A program made the translations under genes and the position numbers. Below the pieces are notes generated by a model that was not told the origin of the DNA, did no database searches, and saw only the letters and a program-made list of their open reading frames with translations. From positions 1 to 64,000 of the forward strand of contig CAOKFN010000013.1 of NCBI GenBank assembly GCA_948467735.1: DNA of 64,000 nucleotides, written 5' to 3'. Of this stretch, positions 51,546 to 59,074 are shown piece after piece. Source of the stretch: an uncultured bacterium. Lineage in GTDB: Bacteria > Bacillota > Clostridia > Lachnospirales > Lachnospiraceae. Numbering within the stretch: position 1 is the first letter of the stretch; each line of letters begins with the position of its first letter.

Positions 51546-51694
51546 GCCCAAACGCGGGCAATATCTATTTTCCGGCACTATTTTCACAACAGCCCGGGCA
51601 GGCCGCCGGACTGCCGCCTTTTTTCATGCGGCGGCGGAAAATCAGCGCAGCATCAATCCTGCGAAAACCTTTCCCTTGAAATTCCTTCCTTTTC

Positions 51695-51723
51695 ATGTTA
51701 CGATATCTCTGACTCCAAGTCAA
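51695..51723 (-). promoter_or_regulatory. Duplicated moxR-type promoter (copy 2)
   Basis: TTGACT (51718-51723) and TAACAT (51695-51700), 17-base spacer, within the direct repeat; its -35 box matches consensus better than copy 1. Confidence 0.5.
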
Positions 51724-51779
51724 CACCTTTGCCGCAGACGGCAGAACTGGATCAATTCAAAAACTGACGAAAGGAAAAA

Positions 51780-51806
51780 GCTGCAAAATTGTACTTGTAT
51801 TGCAGC
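51780..51806 (+). promoter_or_regulatory. Inverted repeat in the metF leader
   Basis: GCTGCAA (51780-51786) and TTGCAGC (51800-51806) lie 18 bases before the metF start. It may be an operator or an RNA hairpin that affects the AAAGGAA site; it does not look like a SAM riboswitch. Confidence 0.35.
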
Positions 51807-51823
51807 AAAAAAGGAAATAAAAC

Positions 51824-52681
51824 ATGTTAAAAGATATGTTTGAACACAAACGCACACTTTCTTTTGAAGTGTTCCCCCCAAAGAAGGACGGGGAATTTGA
51901 AGCGGCTTTTGAAGTATTGGATGCTTTGGGAAAATTATCGCCGGATTTTATCAGCGTCACCTACGGCGCGGGAGGAAGCCGCTCCGGCAGGACTGTGGAG
52001 ATAGCCTCCTATATCCAAAATACGCTGAAAATTGACGCCGTGGCGCATATCACCTGTGTGGGAAGCCGACGGGAGGCTCTGCTTCAGGTAATCGAAGCCT
52101 TGAGGGAGCATCATGTCAGCCATGTGCTTGCACTGCGGGGAGACAGGCCCAAGGACATGAGCGACGAGCAGTTTGAGTCCCGGGATTTCGCCCATGCCAG
52201 CGACTTAATGACCTTTCTAAAAGAGAACACAGACCTGCATATGGCAGGCGCATGTTACCCGGAGAAGCATTATGAATGCTTCAGCTTGGAATCCGACCTG
52301 AACAATCTGAAAAAGAAGCAGGATGCCGGAGCGGAATTCTTTATCAGCCAATTATTCTTTGACAATGATTTTTATTATTCCTTTCTGGAAAAGGCCCATA
52401 AAAAAGGAATCTCCGTTCCTATCTGCGCCGGAATCATGCCAATCACCGCCGCAAAACAATTGGGCACCACCGTCACCCTGTCAGGCTCCAGCGTGCCAAA
52501 AGCATTGACTGATTTGATTGCGGCTTACGGCGACAAACCCGACGAGATGAGAAAGGCAGGCATCGATTTCGCCATCCGCCAGATTCGGGATTTACAGGAG
52601 AACGGAGTGAACGACATTCATCTTTACACTATGAACAAGCCCAAAATGGCGGCGGAGATTGCCAAGGCAATATATCGCTGA
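51824..52681 (+). CDS. metF: Methylenetetrahydrofolate reductase
   Basis: 285 residues. FAD-dependent reduction of 5,10-methylene- to 5-methyltetrahydrofolate, the methyl donor for methionine synthesis and, in acetogens, for the Wood-Ljungdahl path. Conserved Ser-Phe-Glu-Val-Phe-Pro-Pro-Lys near the N-terminus, Ser-Val-Thr-Tyr-Gly-Ala-Gly-Gly and Leu-Arg-Gly-Asp-Arg-Pro (about 103-108) are present. Single-gene plus-strand unit, with AAAGGAAA upstream. It sits near gpsA by convergence only. Confidence 0.95.
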   Translation: MLKDMFEHKRTLSFEVFPPKKDGEFEAAFEVLDALGKLSPDFISVTYGAGGSRSGRTVEIASYIQNTLKIDAVAHITCVGSRREALLQVIEALREHHVSHVLALRGDRPKDMSDEQFESRDFAHASDLMTFLKENTDLHMAGACYPEKHYECFSLESDLNNLKKKQDAGAEFFISQLFFDNDFYYSFLEKAHKKGISVPICAGIMPITAAKQLGTTVTLSGSSVPKALTDLIAAYGDKPDEMRKAGIDFAIRQIRDLQENGVNDIHLYTMNKPKMAAEIAKAIYR

Positions 52682-52695
52682 AATAATTCCCAAGG

Positions 52696-52728
52696 CAATA
52701 GAATTCACGCTTAGCGCGGATTCTATTG
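52696..52728. terminator. Convergent terminator of metF and gpsA
   Basis: An 11-bp stem (52696-52706 with 52718-52728, one G-T pair) closes an 11-base loop. The gpsA TAG stop lies inside the right arm; a TTGTTCTTCC stretch follows on the plus strand. Confidence 0.65.
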
Positions 52729-53739
52729 TTCTTCCGGCCAAGGCAGATCCGACACCTCCAGCTTCTTATCCCGAAGCATCAACTCTTTCACAGCCTTTTC
52801 CGCGCTTTTCCCCGCGAATAAAATCTCGTTTACCTGCTCGATAATGGGCAGCTGCACCTGATATTTCCGTGCAAGCTCCATGGCGGCCTTGGCGGAATGA
52901 ACCCCTTCCACAGCCATTCCCACCTCTGCCATTGCCTCCTCGCGGCTCTTCCCCTGCCCAATCAAAATACCCGCCCGGCGGTTCCTCGAATGCATGCTGG
53001 CGCAGGTGACAATCAAATCCCCAATGCCGGTAAGCCCGCAGAAGGTCTCAAACTTCCCTCCCATAGCGGTTCCAAGCCTCGCAATCTCCGTGATTCCCCG
53101 AGTAATCAAGGCGGCCTTTGTATTGTCCCCATAACCCAGCCCGTCCGCGATTCCTGCCGCAAGGGCCACCACGTTTTTCAGCGCGCCTCCAAGCTCCATG
53201 CCCAGAATATCGGGACTGATATAGACACGGAACACTTCGTTCATAAACAGGCTTCTGATATACTCCGCGGTTGATTTGGTTTTTGCCCCCACCACGATGG
53301 TCGTCGGAACCCCCCGCCCCACTTCCTCCGCATGGGAGGGACCGGACATCACCGCCACATCCGCATGGGGAATCTCCTGCTCTATCACCTCCGAAAGTGT
53401 CATCATGGTATGTTCCTCAATGCCCTTCGCCACATTCAATATGATCTGGCCCGGTGAGACCAGCCCGCTCAACCGTCCGGCAGTCTCTCTGGTATATGAG
53501 CTTGCCACCGCGAACACCAGCATATCCTGCCCCTTCACCGCCGCGGAATCCTCCAAGGTATATTCCACGTTTTCTCCCAGCTTCACCCCCGGAAGCAGCT
53601 TATATTCATGCGTTTCCTTAAGCATTGCAATCTTTTGTTCCGAGGAAGACCGCAGAGTAATCCGATGTCCGTTTTTCTCCAACAGTGCCGCAAGGGCAAT
53701 TCCCCATGTCCCCCCGCCGATAATCCCTATTTTTGCCAT
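52723..53739 (-). CDS. gpsA: Glycerol-3-phosphate dehydrogenase [NAD(P)+]
   Basis: 338 residues. Makes sn-glycerol-3-phosphate for phospholipids. Dinucleotide-binding Gly-Gly-Gly-Thr-Trp-Gly near residue 8, the catalytic Lys in Gly-Gly-Ala-Leu-Lys-Asn-Val-Val-Ala-Leu-Ala-Ala-Gly, and Gly-Leu-Thr-Gly-Ile-Gly-Asp-Leu are visible. The ATG at 53739 with AAAAGGGG is preferred over one at 53781. It follows plsY, the acyltransferase that uses its product, so substrate and enzyme are co-expressed in a der-plsY-gpsA unit. Confidence 0.95.
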   Translation of the reverse strand: MAKIGIIGGGTWGIALAALLEKNGHRITLRSSSEQKIAMLKETHEYKLLPGVKLGENVEYTLEDSAAVKGQDMLVFAVASSYTRETAGRLSGLVSPGQIILNVAKGIEEHTMMTLSEVIEQEIPHADVAVMSGPSHAEEVGRGVPTTIVVGAKTKSTAEYIRSLFMNEVFRVYISPDILGMELGGALKNVVALAAGIADGLGYGDNTKAALITRGITEIARLGTAMGGKFETFCGLTGIGDLIVTCASMHSRNRRAGILIGQGKSREEAMAEVGMAVEGVHSAKAAMELARKYQVQLPIIEQVNEILFAGKSAEKAVKELMLRDKKLEVSDLPWPEEQ

Positions 53740-53802
53740 ACCGCCCCTTTTCCGCAGATATGTGAAGTCTGCTTTTTTCATCTCTATATCGCCTCGGCAT
53801 TT

Positions 53803-54498
53803 TCAGTTCTCTTTTTCCTCATCCTGCTTTCCTTCCGGCTCCACATCCACTTTATTCTTTTTCAGCAGATAGGTCTTCCTCTCGTTTCCGTGCGCAAGGC
53901 GTGCAATATTCTCCCGATGCTTCCAATAAGCCATTCCCGCCAGAGCCCCCGACAGGGCATACATTTCATAGAGCTGCATCTGTGTCAAACCCGCAAACAA
54001 ACCGCTCTGGCCGCAGATTATCATCTCGACGACAAATCCCGCATATACAAGCAGAGACCCCAGCGAAACCAAATGGGTGGTCAGAAAAATACCGAAAAAC
54101 ACAGCCACGCCCATAACGATAAAATACGGATGAAAGGACAAAATCAGCCCCGCCGTGGCGGCAATTCCTTTTCCGCCCTTGAAATTCATATAAAACGGAT
54201 AATTATGTCCCAGAATAGCGCCCGCCCCCGCGTACAGACAGAGCAGATATACCATATCCGGATACATGCGTCCGAACGTCAGCCGCACAATCCACACCGC
54301 CGCCATACACTTCAGGCAGTCCCCCGCCAGCACAATCAATCCCGCTTTCGTCCCCAGCACACGAAGCGTATTGGTGCTTCCCGCGTTGCCGCTGCCATGC
54401 TGGCGGATATCAATTCCATGTGCCTTTCCGTAAAAATAAGCGGTCTGGAATAAGCCAAACACATAACCGATTGCTAAACAGATAACCCTTTCCATCAT
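53803..54498 (-). CDS. plsY: Acyl-phosphate:glycerol-3-phosphate acyltransferase
   Basis: 231 residues with about five transmembrane helices. PlsY transfers the acyl group from acyl-phosphate to glycerol-3-phosphate, the first step of phospholipid synthesis. The three motifs Gly-Ser-Gly-Asn-Ala-Gly-Ser-Thr-Asn (about 36-44), Gly-His-Asn-Tyr-Pro-Phe-Tyr-Met-Asn-Phe-Lys-Gly-Gly-Lys-Gly and a C-terminal helix are intact. A charged Lys/Glu-rich tail of about 20 residues is longer than usual. Two adjacent ATGs are available (54498 and 54495); the first overlaps the der stop as ATGA. Confidence 0.95.
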   Translation of the reverse strand: MMERVICLAIGYVFGLFQTAYFYGKAHGIDIRQHGSGNAGSTNTLRVLGTKAGLIVLAGDCLKCMAAVWIVRLTFGRMYPDMVYLLCLYAGAGAILGHNYPFYMNFKGGKGIAATAGLILSFHPYFIVMGVAVFFGIFLTTHLVSLGSLLVYAGFVVEMIICGQSGLFAGLTQMQLYEMYALSGALAGMAYWKHRENIARLAHGNERKTYLLKKNKVDVEPEGKQDEEKEN

Positions 54499-55835
54499 TG
54501 CTCCTTTTTATTTCGTTCTCTGATAATAAACCTCAGGGGAGTCCCTCGGAAACCAAAGGTCTCCCGAATCTGGTTCTCAATATATCTTGTATAAGAAAAA
54601 TGCATCAATTCTTTATCGTTCACAAAAATAACAAATGTGGGCGGCTTTACAGACACCTGCGTAATATAATAAAGCTTCAGCCTTCTTCCCTTGTCGGACG
54701 GAGGCTGCTGCAGGGCAGCCGCCTCCGCCATAATTTCGTTCAATACGCCTGTGGACACCCTCATGGCATGGTTCTCGCTGACAATATCAATGACTTCAAA
54801 CAGCTTTGAAAGCCTCTGCCCCGTTTTCGCCGATACAAAGACGATTTCCGCATAGGGCATATAGGATAAGATCATCCGGATTTTGTCCGTAAATCGATAA
54901 ATGGTCTTGTCATCCTTCTCCAAGGCGTCCCATTTGTTCACGGCGATAATGACCGCTTTTCCCCGCTCATGAGCAATCCCGGCAATCTTGGCGTCCTGTT
55001 CCGTTACGCCCTCCAGAGCGTCTATCAAAAGCACCACCACGTCCGCCCGTTCCACGGCTCCCACCGTTCGCACCACCATAAAATGCTCCAGCTCTTCCTT
55101 TATCTTGTTTTTCCTGCGCAGCCCCGCCGTGTCAATAAATACATATCCTTTCCCATTGCGGATAATTTCCGTGTCCACCGCATCCCTTGTGGTTCCTGCA
55201 ATATCGGACACAATCAAACGGTTTTCCCCAAGCAGCTTATTGATCAGCGAAGATTTTCCCACATTGGGCTTGCCCACAATGGCCACTCTGGGCCGCTCGT
55301 CCTCTTCTTCCTCACCGTCGGCGTCCTCAAAATGCGAAATGACATGATCCAGCATTTCCCCCAGTCCCAGCCGGTTGACAGCCGAAATCCCATATGGCTC
55401 CCCTATGCCCAGATTATAAAATTCATACACATCCGCCATATATTTCTTGGGACTGTCCACTTTGTTGACCACCAGCACCACCGGCTTATGGGAACGCCGC
55501 AGCATATCGGCCACCTTCGCGTCCGCGTCCACAAGTCCCTGCTTCACATCCACTAGGAAAATGATTACGTCAGCCGTCTCAATGGCAATCTGCGCCTGTT
55601 CCCTCATCTGGGACAAAATAATATCCTTGCTGTCCGGTTCAATCCCTCCCGTATCTATCAAGGTAAAAGTCTTGTCCAGCCATGTGACGTCCGCATATAT
55701 TCTATCCCTCGTAATGCCGGGCGTATCCTTCACAATGGAAATATTTTCCCCTGCCAAAGCGTTAAATAACGTGGATTTCCCCACATTGGGCCTTCCCACC
55801 ACCGCCACAATCGGCTTGGTTTTCTTCTTTGCCAT
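54495..55835 (-). CDS. der: GTPase Der (EngA), ribosome assembly
   Basis: 446 residues with two GTPase domains: Gly-Arg-Pro-Asn-Val-Gly-Lys-Ser-Thr with Asp-Thr-Gly-Gly, then Gly-Lys-Pro-Asn-Val-Gly-Lys-Ser-Ser with Asp-Thr-Ala-Gly, each followed by Asn-Lys-Val/Trp-Asp, and a C-terminal KH-like domain. Der assists 50S subunit assembly. A short acidic run (Asp-Gly-Glu-Glu-Glu-Glu-Asp-Glu) links the two G domains. The start with GGGGAGG at 55835 is chosen over 55886. Translationally coupled to plsY. Confidence 0.97.
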   Translation of the reverse strand: MAKKKTKPIVAVVGRPNVGKSTLFNALAGENISIVKDTPGITRDRIYADVTWLDKTFTLIDTGGIEPDSKDIILSQMREQAQIAIETADVIIFLVDVKQGLVDADAKVADMLRRSHKPVVLVVNKVDSPKKYMADVYEFYNLGIGEPYGISAVNRLGLGEMLDHVISHFEDADGEEEEDERPRVAIVGKPNVGKSSLINKLLGENRLIVSDIAGTTRDAVDTEIIRNGKGYVFIDTAGLRRKNKIKEELEHFMVVRTVGAVERADVVVLLIDALEGVTEQDAKIAGIAHERGKAVIIAVNKWDALEKDDKTIYRFTDKIRMILSYMPYAEIVFVSAKTGQRLSKLFEVIDIVSENHAMRVSTGVLNEIMAEAAALQQPPSDKGRRLKLYYITQVSVKPPTFVIFVNDKELMHFSYTRYIENQIRETFGFRGTPLRFIIRERNKKEQ

Positions 55836-55882
55836 ATTTACCTCCCCGCCCGCTTCTACGAGCCTTTGTTCATCGTTAGATA

Positions 55883-57586
55883 TCATCCTTCTTTCTTTGA
55901 AGCTCCCGGTCTGCCGTAAATCCTCAAAATACTTTCCACAAAATCATACCCGCTTGATTTTACAATATTAATCGGCACTTGTAAAGCATTTTCCAAATCT
56001 AACGTCCTCATATCATCCAAAAACACGTCTTCACCGCTTCGCAGAATGTTTTCCGGCAGGAGCAGACAGCTTCCAAGAGGCCTGCTTTTCAGCTGTGACA
56101 GCAGATCCCGCCCTGTAATCAGTCCCGACACCGTAATGCTTTCCCCGAAGAAATTGTTTGTGATAGAATATACATGGATTGTCAGTCCCGGATATTCCGA
56201 CATCATCCTGTCCGCCATTCTTTGCAGATAAGGATACGCCAGCTTCCCGGTGGCAATCGCCAGCTCACATTCCTCGGAAGCCTCTCTTTCCACAGGCGTC
56301 GGAGCCTCTGCCTGCCTGCTCCCACCTTCCTCTGTACATTCGTCCCCGTACCCTTTCTCAATTCCTTCCGCTCTGCCGCTCCCGCTTCCTTTCAAGGGTT
56401 CTTCCGTCCTGACGCTCCCGCTTCCTTCCAAGGCTCCTCCCGTCACGCCGCCGCGCCCTTCCAAGGCTCCTTCCGTCCTGCCGCTGCCGCGCCCCCTCAT
56501 GTCCATGGCGTCCTCAAATTCATTCAACAGAAGCCTCAGCATCCCCACACCGTTTTCCAGCTGCAGATACCCGTCGTAACGCGCCTCCTCCGGCATTTTC
56601 CTGCCCGCAAGAATATACCATTCGTCGCTGGCGTGAACAAAATGGACGCCGTATTTCTCAAAGCACACTTTCTGATATCTCTCTATCAAATCAATCACTT
56701 CCACGGCGTCTTCTTTTGAAAAGGGCTCCAGAGGATACAATCCTTCCCTGTATTTGGTAAGCCCCACCGGCACCACGGACACGCTCTCCAAGTTAGGAAT
56801 ATATTTCATCAGCTGCCCAATGCTGTATTCTAATTCTTTCCCGTCGTTCAAGCCTTTGCAGAGCACAATCTGCCCGTTCATGCGGATGCCCGCCTCATAC
56901 AGCTTATCCGCCTTTTTCAAGGCCTCCCCCGCGAAACGATTATTCAGCATTCTGCATCGCAGTTCGGGATTCATGGTATGAAACGAGATATTGATGGGAG
57001 AAAGTCGGTATCTGCATATTCTGTCAATATCGTGATCCGACATGTTGGTCAGGGTCACATAATTTCCCTGAAGGAAGGAAAGCCGGGAATCATCATCCTT
57101 AAAATACAAAGTTTCCCTCATTCCGGGCGGCATCTGATCAATAAAGCAGAACACGCAACGATTCCGACAGTGCCGGTATTCGTCCATCAGCCCGTTCTCG
57201 AATTCTATACCCAAGTCTTCATCCGGCTCCTTCTCCACCTCCAAAATCCACTGCTCCCCATTCGTTTTCTCAATCCATATCTCAATATAGGCGTCCTGCG
57301 TCAGAAACTGATAATCAAATATGTCCTCAATCTCCGCAAAATCCTCAGCTTTGGAGTTCCCCCCCACACCAGTCCCATTTTCCGCGAAAGCTTCGTCCTC
57401 CACAGAAAGTCCATCCTCCGCGAAAGTCCCGCCTTCCATAAAACATCCATCCTCCGCGAAGGCCCCGTCTTCTATACAATCCCCGCATTCCACATTCCTG
57501 ATTCCTAACAGCTTGTCCCCCGGCTCAATCCCCAGCTCCTGCGCAATGCTCCCCGGAAGGACTCTGTTCACAATATGTTTTTTCAT
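55883..57586 (-). CDS. DUF512 radical SAM protein with expanded PDZ region
   Basis: 567 residues; family members are usually ~440-460. An N-terminal PDZ-like segment (Val-Leu-Pro-Gly-Ser-Ile-Ala-Gln-Glu-Leu-Gly-Ile) is interrupted at about 30-85 by a Glu/Asp/Gly/Ala-rich repeat. A radical SAM motif Cys-x3-Cys-x2-Cys (Cys-Arg-Asn-Arg-Cys-Val-Phe-Cys) follows near residue 140, then the DUF512 core. A second Gly/Arg/Glu-rich repeat insert (about 360-440) splits it. Substrate unknown. The ATG at 57586 follows AAAGGAAATGCGG. The stop at 55883 lies 47 bases before the der start. Confidence 0.88.
   Translation of the reverse strand: MKKHIVNRVLPGSIAQELGIEPGDKLLGIRNVECGDCIEDGAFAEDGCFMEGGTFAEDGLSVEDEAFAENGTGVGGNSKAEDFAEIEDIFDYQFLTQDAYIEIWIEKTNGEQWILEVEKEPDEDLGIEFENGLMDEYRHCRNRCVFCFIDQMPPGMRETLYFKDDDSRLSFLQGNYVTLTNMSDHDIDRICRYRLSPINISFHTMNPELRCRMLNNRFAGEALKKADKLYEAGIRMNGQIVLCKGLNDGKELEYSIGQLMKYIPNLESVSVVPVGLTKYREGLYPLEPFSKEDAVEVIDLIERYQKVCFEKYGVHFVHASDEWYILAGRKMPEEARYDGYLQLENGVGMLRLLLNEFEDAMDMRGRGSGRTEGALEGRGGVTGGALEGSGSVRTEEPLKGSGSGRAEGIEKGYGDECTEEGGSRQAEAPTPVEREASEECELAIATGKLAYPYLQRMADRMMSEYPGLTIHVYSITNNFFGESITVSGLITGRDLLSQLKSRPLGSCLLLPENILRSGEDVFLDDMRTLDLENALQVPINIVKSSGYDFVESILRIYGRPGASKKEG
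56260..56510 (-). repeat. Degenerate repeat insert in the DUF512 gene, second block
   Basis: Several 33-36-bp imperfect units built on CCAAGGCTCCTTCCGTC / GCCGCTCCCGC encode Gly-Ser-Gly-Arg-Thr-Glu-Gly-Ala-Leu-Glu-like motifs, in frame, between conserved parts of the protein. Confidence 0.8.
57350..57500 (-). repeat. Degenerate repeat insert in the DUF512 gene, first block
   Basis: About five ~30-bp units with TCCTCCGCGAA as core encode Phe-Ala-Glu-Asp-Gly-like motifs inside the PDZ segment. Cys appears in some units. Confidence 0.78.
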
Positions 57587-57773
57587 CCGCATTTCCTTTC
57601 CCGCCGTTATATCCATCCTATTCATATCCCGTCCATGGACTGGTTCTATCATAGCACGCATTCCTCCCGTTTCACAAGATATTTTTGGCGGCAGCTGCTA
57701 GAACGACGGCAGATTTTATGGCTCGTGATTATAGTTTATCCTTTCATTCCTGTATCGGCAGCAAACTTGTTTC

Positions 57774-57802
57774 TTGACGTACCGCCCACATAATGTTATA
57801 AA
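57774..57802 (+). promoter_or_regulatory. Promoter of prs
   Basis: TTGACG (57774-57779) and TATAAA (57797-57802) with a 17-base spacer, 28 bases before the ATG. It makes a start upstream of 57800 impossible. Confidence 0.7.
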
Positions 57803-57830
57803 TAAATTAACAAAAGAAATGGAGGTCATC

Positions 57831-59024
57831 ATGCCAAACTTACACGAACTGGAAAACGCCATGCCCGTAGCTCCTTTAAAAATTGTCGCTCTGCCCTCCG
57901 CCAGAGAAATGGGCCGACGCATCAATGAATACATGGTTCAATTCCGCAAAAGCATCCATAACGATAAGGTAAAGAAGGATCCTGCCTTTCATGATTATAT
58001 TGTAAATAATTATCTGGCAGAGGTGGATACTCCCCGCTTTGGAAGCGGAGAAGGGAAAGCCAGCTTCCGTGAATCCATCCGCGGCAAAGACTTATTCCTT
58101 CTGGTCGATGTATGCAATCACAGCATCACTTACAATATGAACGGCTACACCAACCACATGTCTCCCGACGACCATTATCAGGATCTAAAGCGCGTCATCG
58201 CGGCATGCAACGGCAAAGCCCATAGAATCAATGTCATTATGCCCTTTCTCTATGAGGGCAGGCAGCATAAACGAAATCACAGGGAATCCCTTGACTGTGC
58301 GTTCGCGCTGGCGGAGCTGCGCGACATGGGCATCAGCAATTTCATCACCTTTGACGCCCATGACCCCAGAGTGCAGAACGCCATTCCCCTGAATGGTTTC
58401 GACAATTTCACGCCGCCCTATCAGTTCATTAAGGCGCTTTTACATTCCGAGGACGATCTTCTGGTAGACAAGGAACATTTAATCGTTATCAGCCCTGACG
58501 AGGGCGCGCTGGACAGAGCGATTTATTTTGCAAGCGTTCTGGGCGTGGATACCGGCATGTTTTACAAACGACGTGATTATTCCACCATTGTCAACGGGAA
58601 AAATCCCATTGTGGCCCACGAGTTCCTAGGCGACAATATCGACGGCAAAGATATCATCATTATTGACGACATTATTTCTTCCGGCCAGAGTATGCTGGAC
58701 ACGGCCAGACAGCTGAAGCACATGAACGCAGGACGCGTATTCATCTGCTGTACCTTCGGCTTATTTACCGATGGTATAAAAGCGTTCGACGAAGCGTATG
58801 ATAAGGGCTATTTTGATAAAGTGGTGACGACAAACTTAACTTACCTTCTGCCGGAGCTCTACGCCCGCCCCTACTTTATCGAAGCAGATATGAGCAAATT
58901 CGTCGCCTCCCTGATAGACTTTATGAATCACGACGCCTCTCTCACCAACACGCTGGCCACCACGGAGAAAATCCACGGTATATTGGAAGCCTACAACAAG
59001 CATATGGAAATCGATTTGACATAG
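57831..59024 (+). CDS. prs: Ribose-phosphate pyrophosphokinase, long clostridial form
   Basis: 397 residues, versus about 315 for the standard enzyme. It makes PRPP from ribose-5-phosphate and ATP for nucleotide and amino acid synthesis. The PRPP-binding loop Asp-Ile-Ile-Ile-Ile-Asp-Asp-Ile-Ile-Ser-Ser-Gly-Gln-Ser and Phe-Asp-Ala-His-Asp-Pro-Arg-Val-Gln are present. The extra length comes from a longer N-terminus and a modified flexible region around Asn-His-Arg-Glu-Ser-Leu-Asp-Cys-Ala. GGAGGTC lies 5 bases before the ATG. Monocistronic with its own promoter. Confidence 0.92.
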   Translation: MPNLHELENAMPVAPLKIVALPSAREMGRRINEYMVQFRKSIHNDKVKKDPAFHDYIVNNYLAEVDTPRFGSGEGKASFRESIRGKDLFLLVDVCNHSITYNMNGYTNHMSPDDHYQDLKRVIAACNGKAHRINVIMPFLYEGRQHKRNHRESLDCAFALAELRDMGISNFITFDAHDPRVQNAIPLNGFDNFTPPYQFIKALLHSEDDLLVDKEHLIVISPDEGALDRAIYFASVLGVDTGMFYKRRDYSTIVNGKNPIVAHEFLGDNIDGKDIIIIDDIISSGQSMLDTARQLKHMNAGRVFICCTFGLFTDGIKAFDEAYDKGYFDKVVTTNLTYLLPELYARPYFIEADMSKFVASLIDFMNHDASLTNTLATTEKIHGILEAYNKHMEIDLT

Positions 59025-59028
59025 ACCA

Positions 59029-59074
59029 AATATTCCGCCGAGGAATCATTGTGATAATGATTCCTCCGAATATT
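59029..59074. terminator. Bidirectional terminator between prs and the kinase gene
   Basis: An 11-bp perfect stem (59040-59050 with 59056-59066) with a five-base loop is flanked by an outer AATATTC/GAATATT pair. The kinase stop codon at 59046 lies inside it. Confidence 0.72.

Larger units (their letters stand above)
51546..51823. other. Gap between moxR and metF with a duplicated promoter region
   Basis: Contains an imperfect ~55-bp second copy (51668-51723) of the sequence around the moxR promoter, a GC-rich hairpin near 51600-51640, and the metF leader. A 43-codon minus-strand frame follows the second copy but shows no sign of being a gene. Confidence 0.5.

Noticed and set aside
51479..51679. 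Plus-strand open frame of 66 codons upstream of moxR
   Set aside because: No ribosome binding site, antisense to the moxR promoter and duplicated region, and Pro/Arg-rich composition typical of shadow frames.
51550..51699. Minus-strand 43-codon frame after the second moxR-type promoter
   Set aside because: It arises from the duplicated DNA, has no matching peptide in the first copy beyond the repeat, and includes a GC-rich hairpin stretch.
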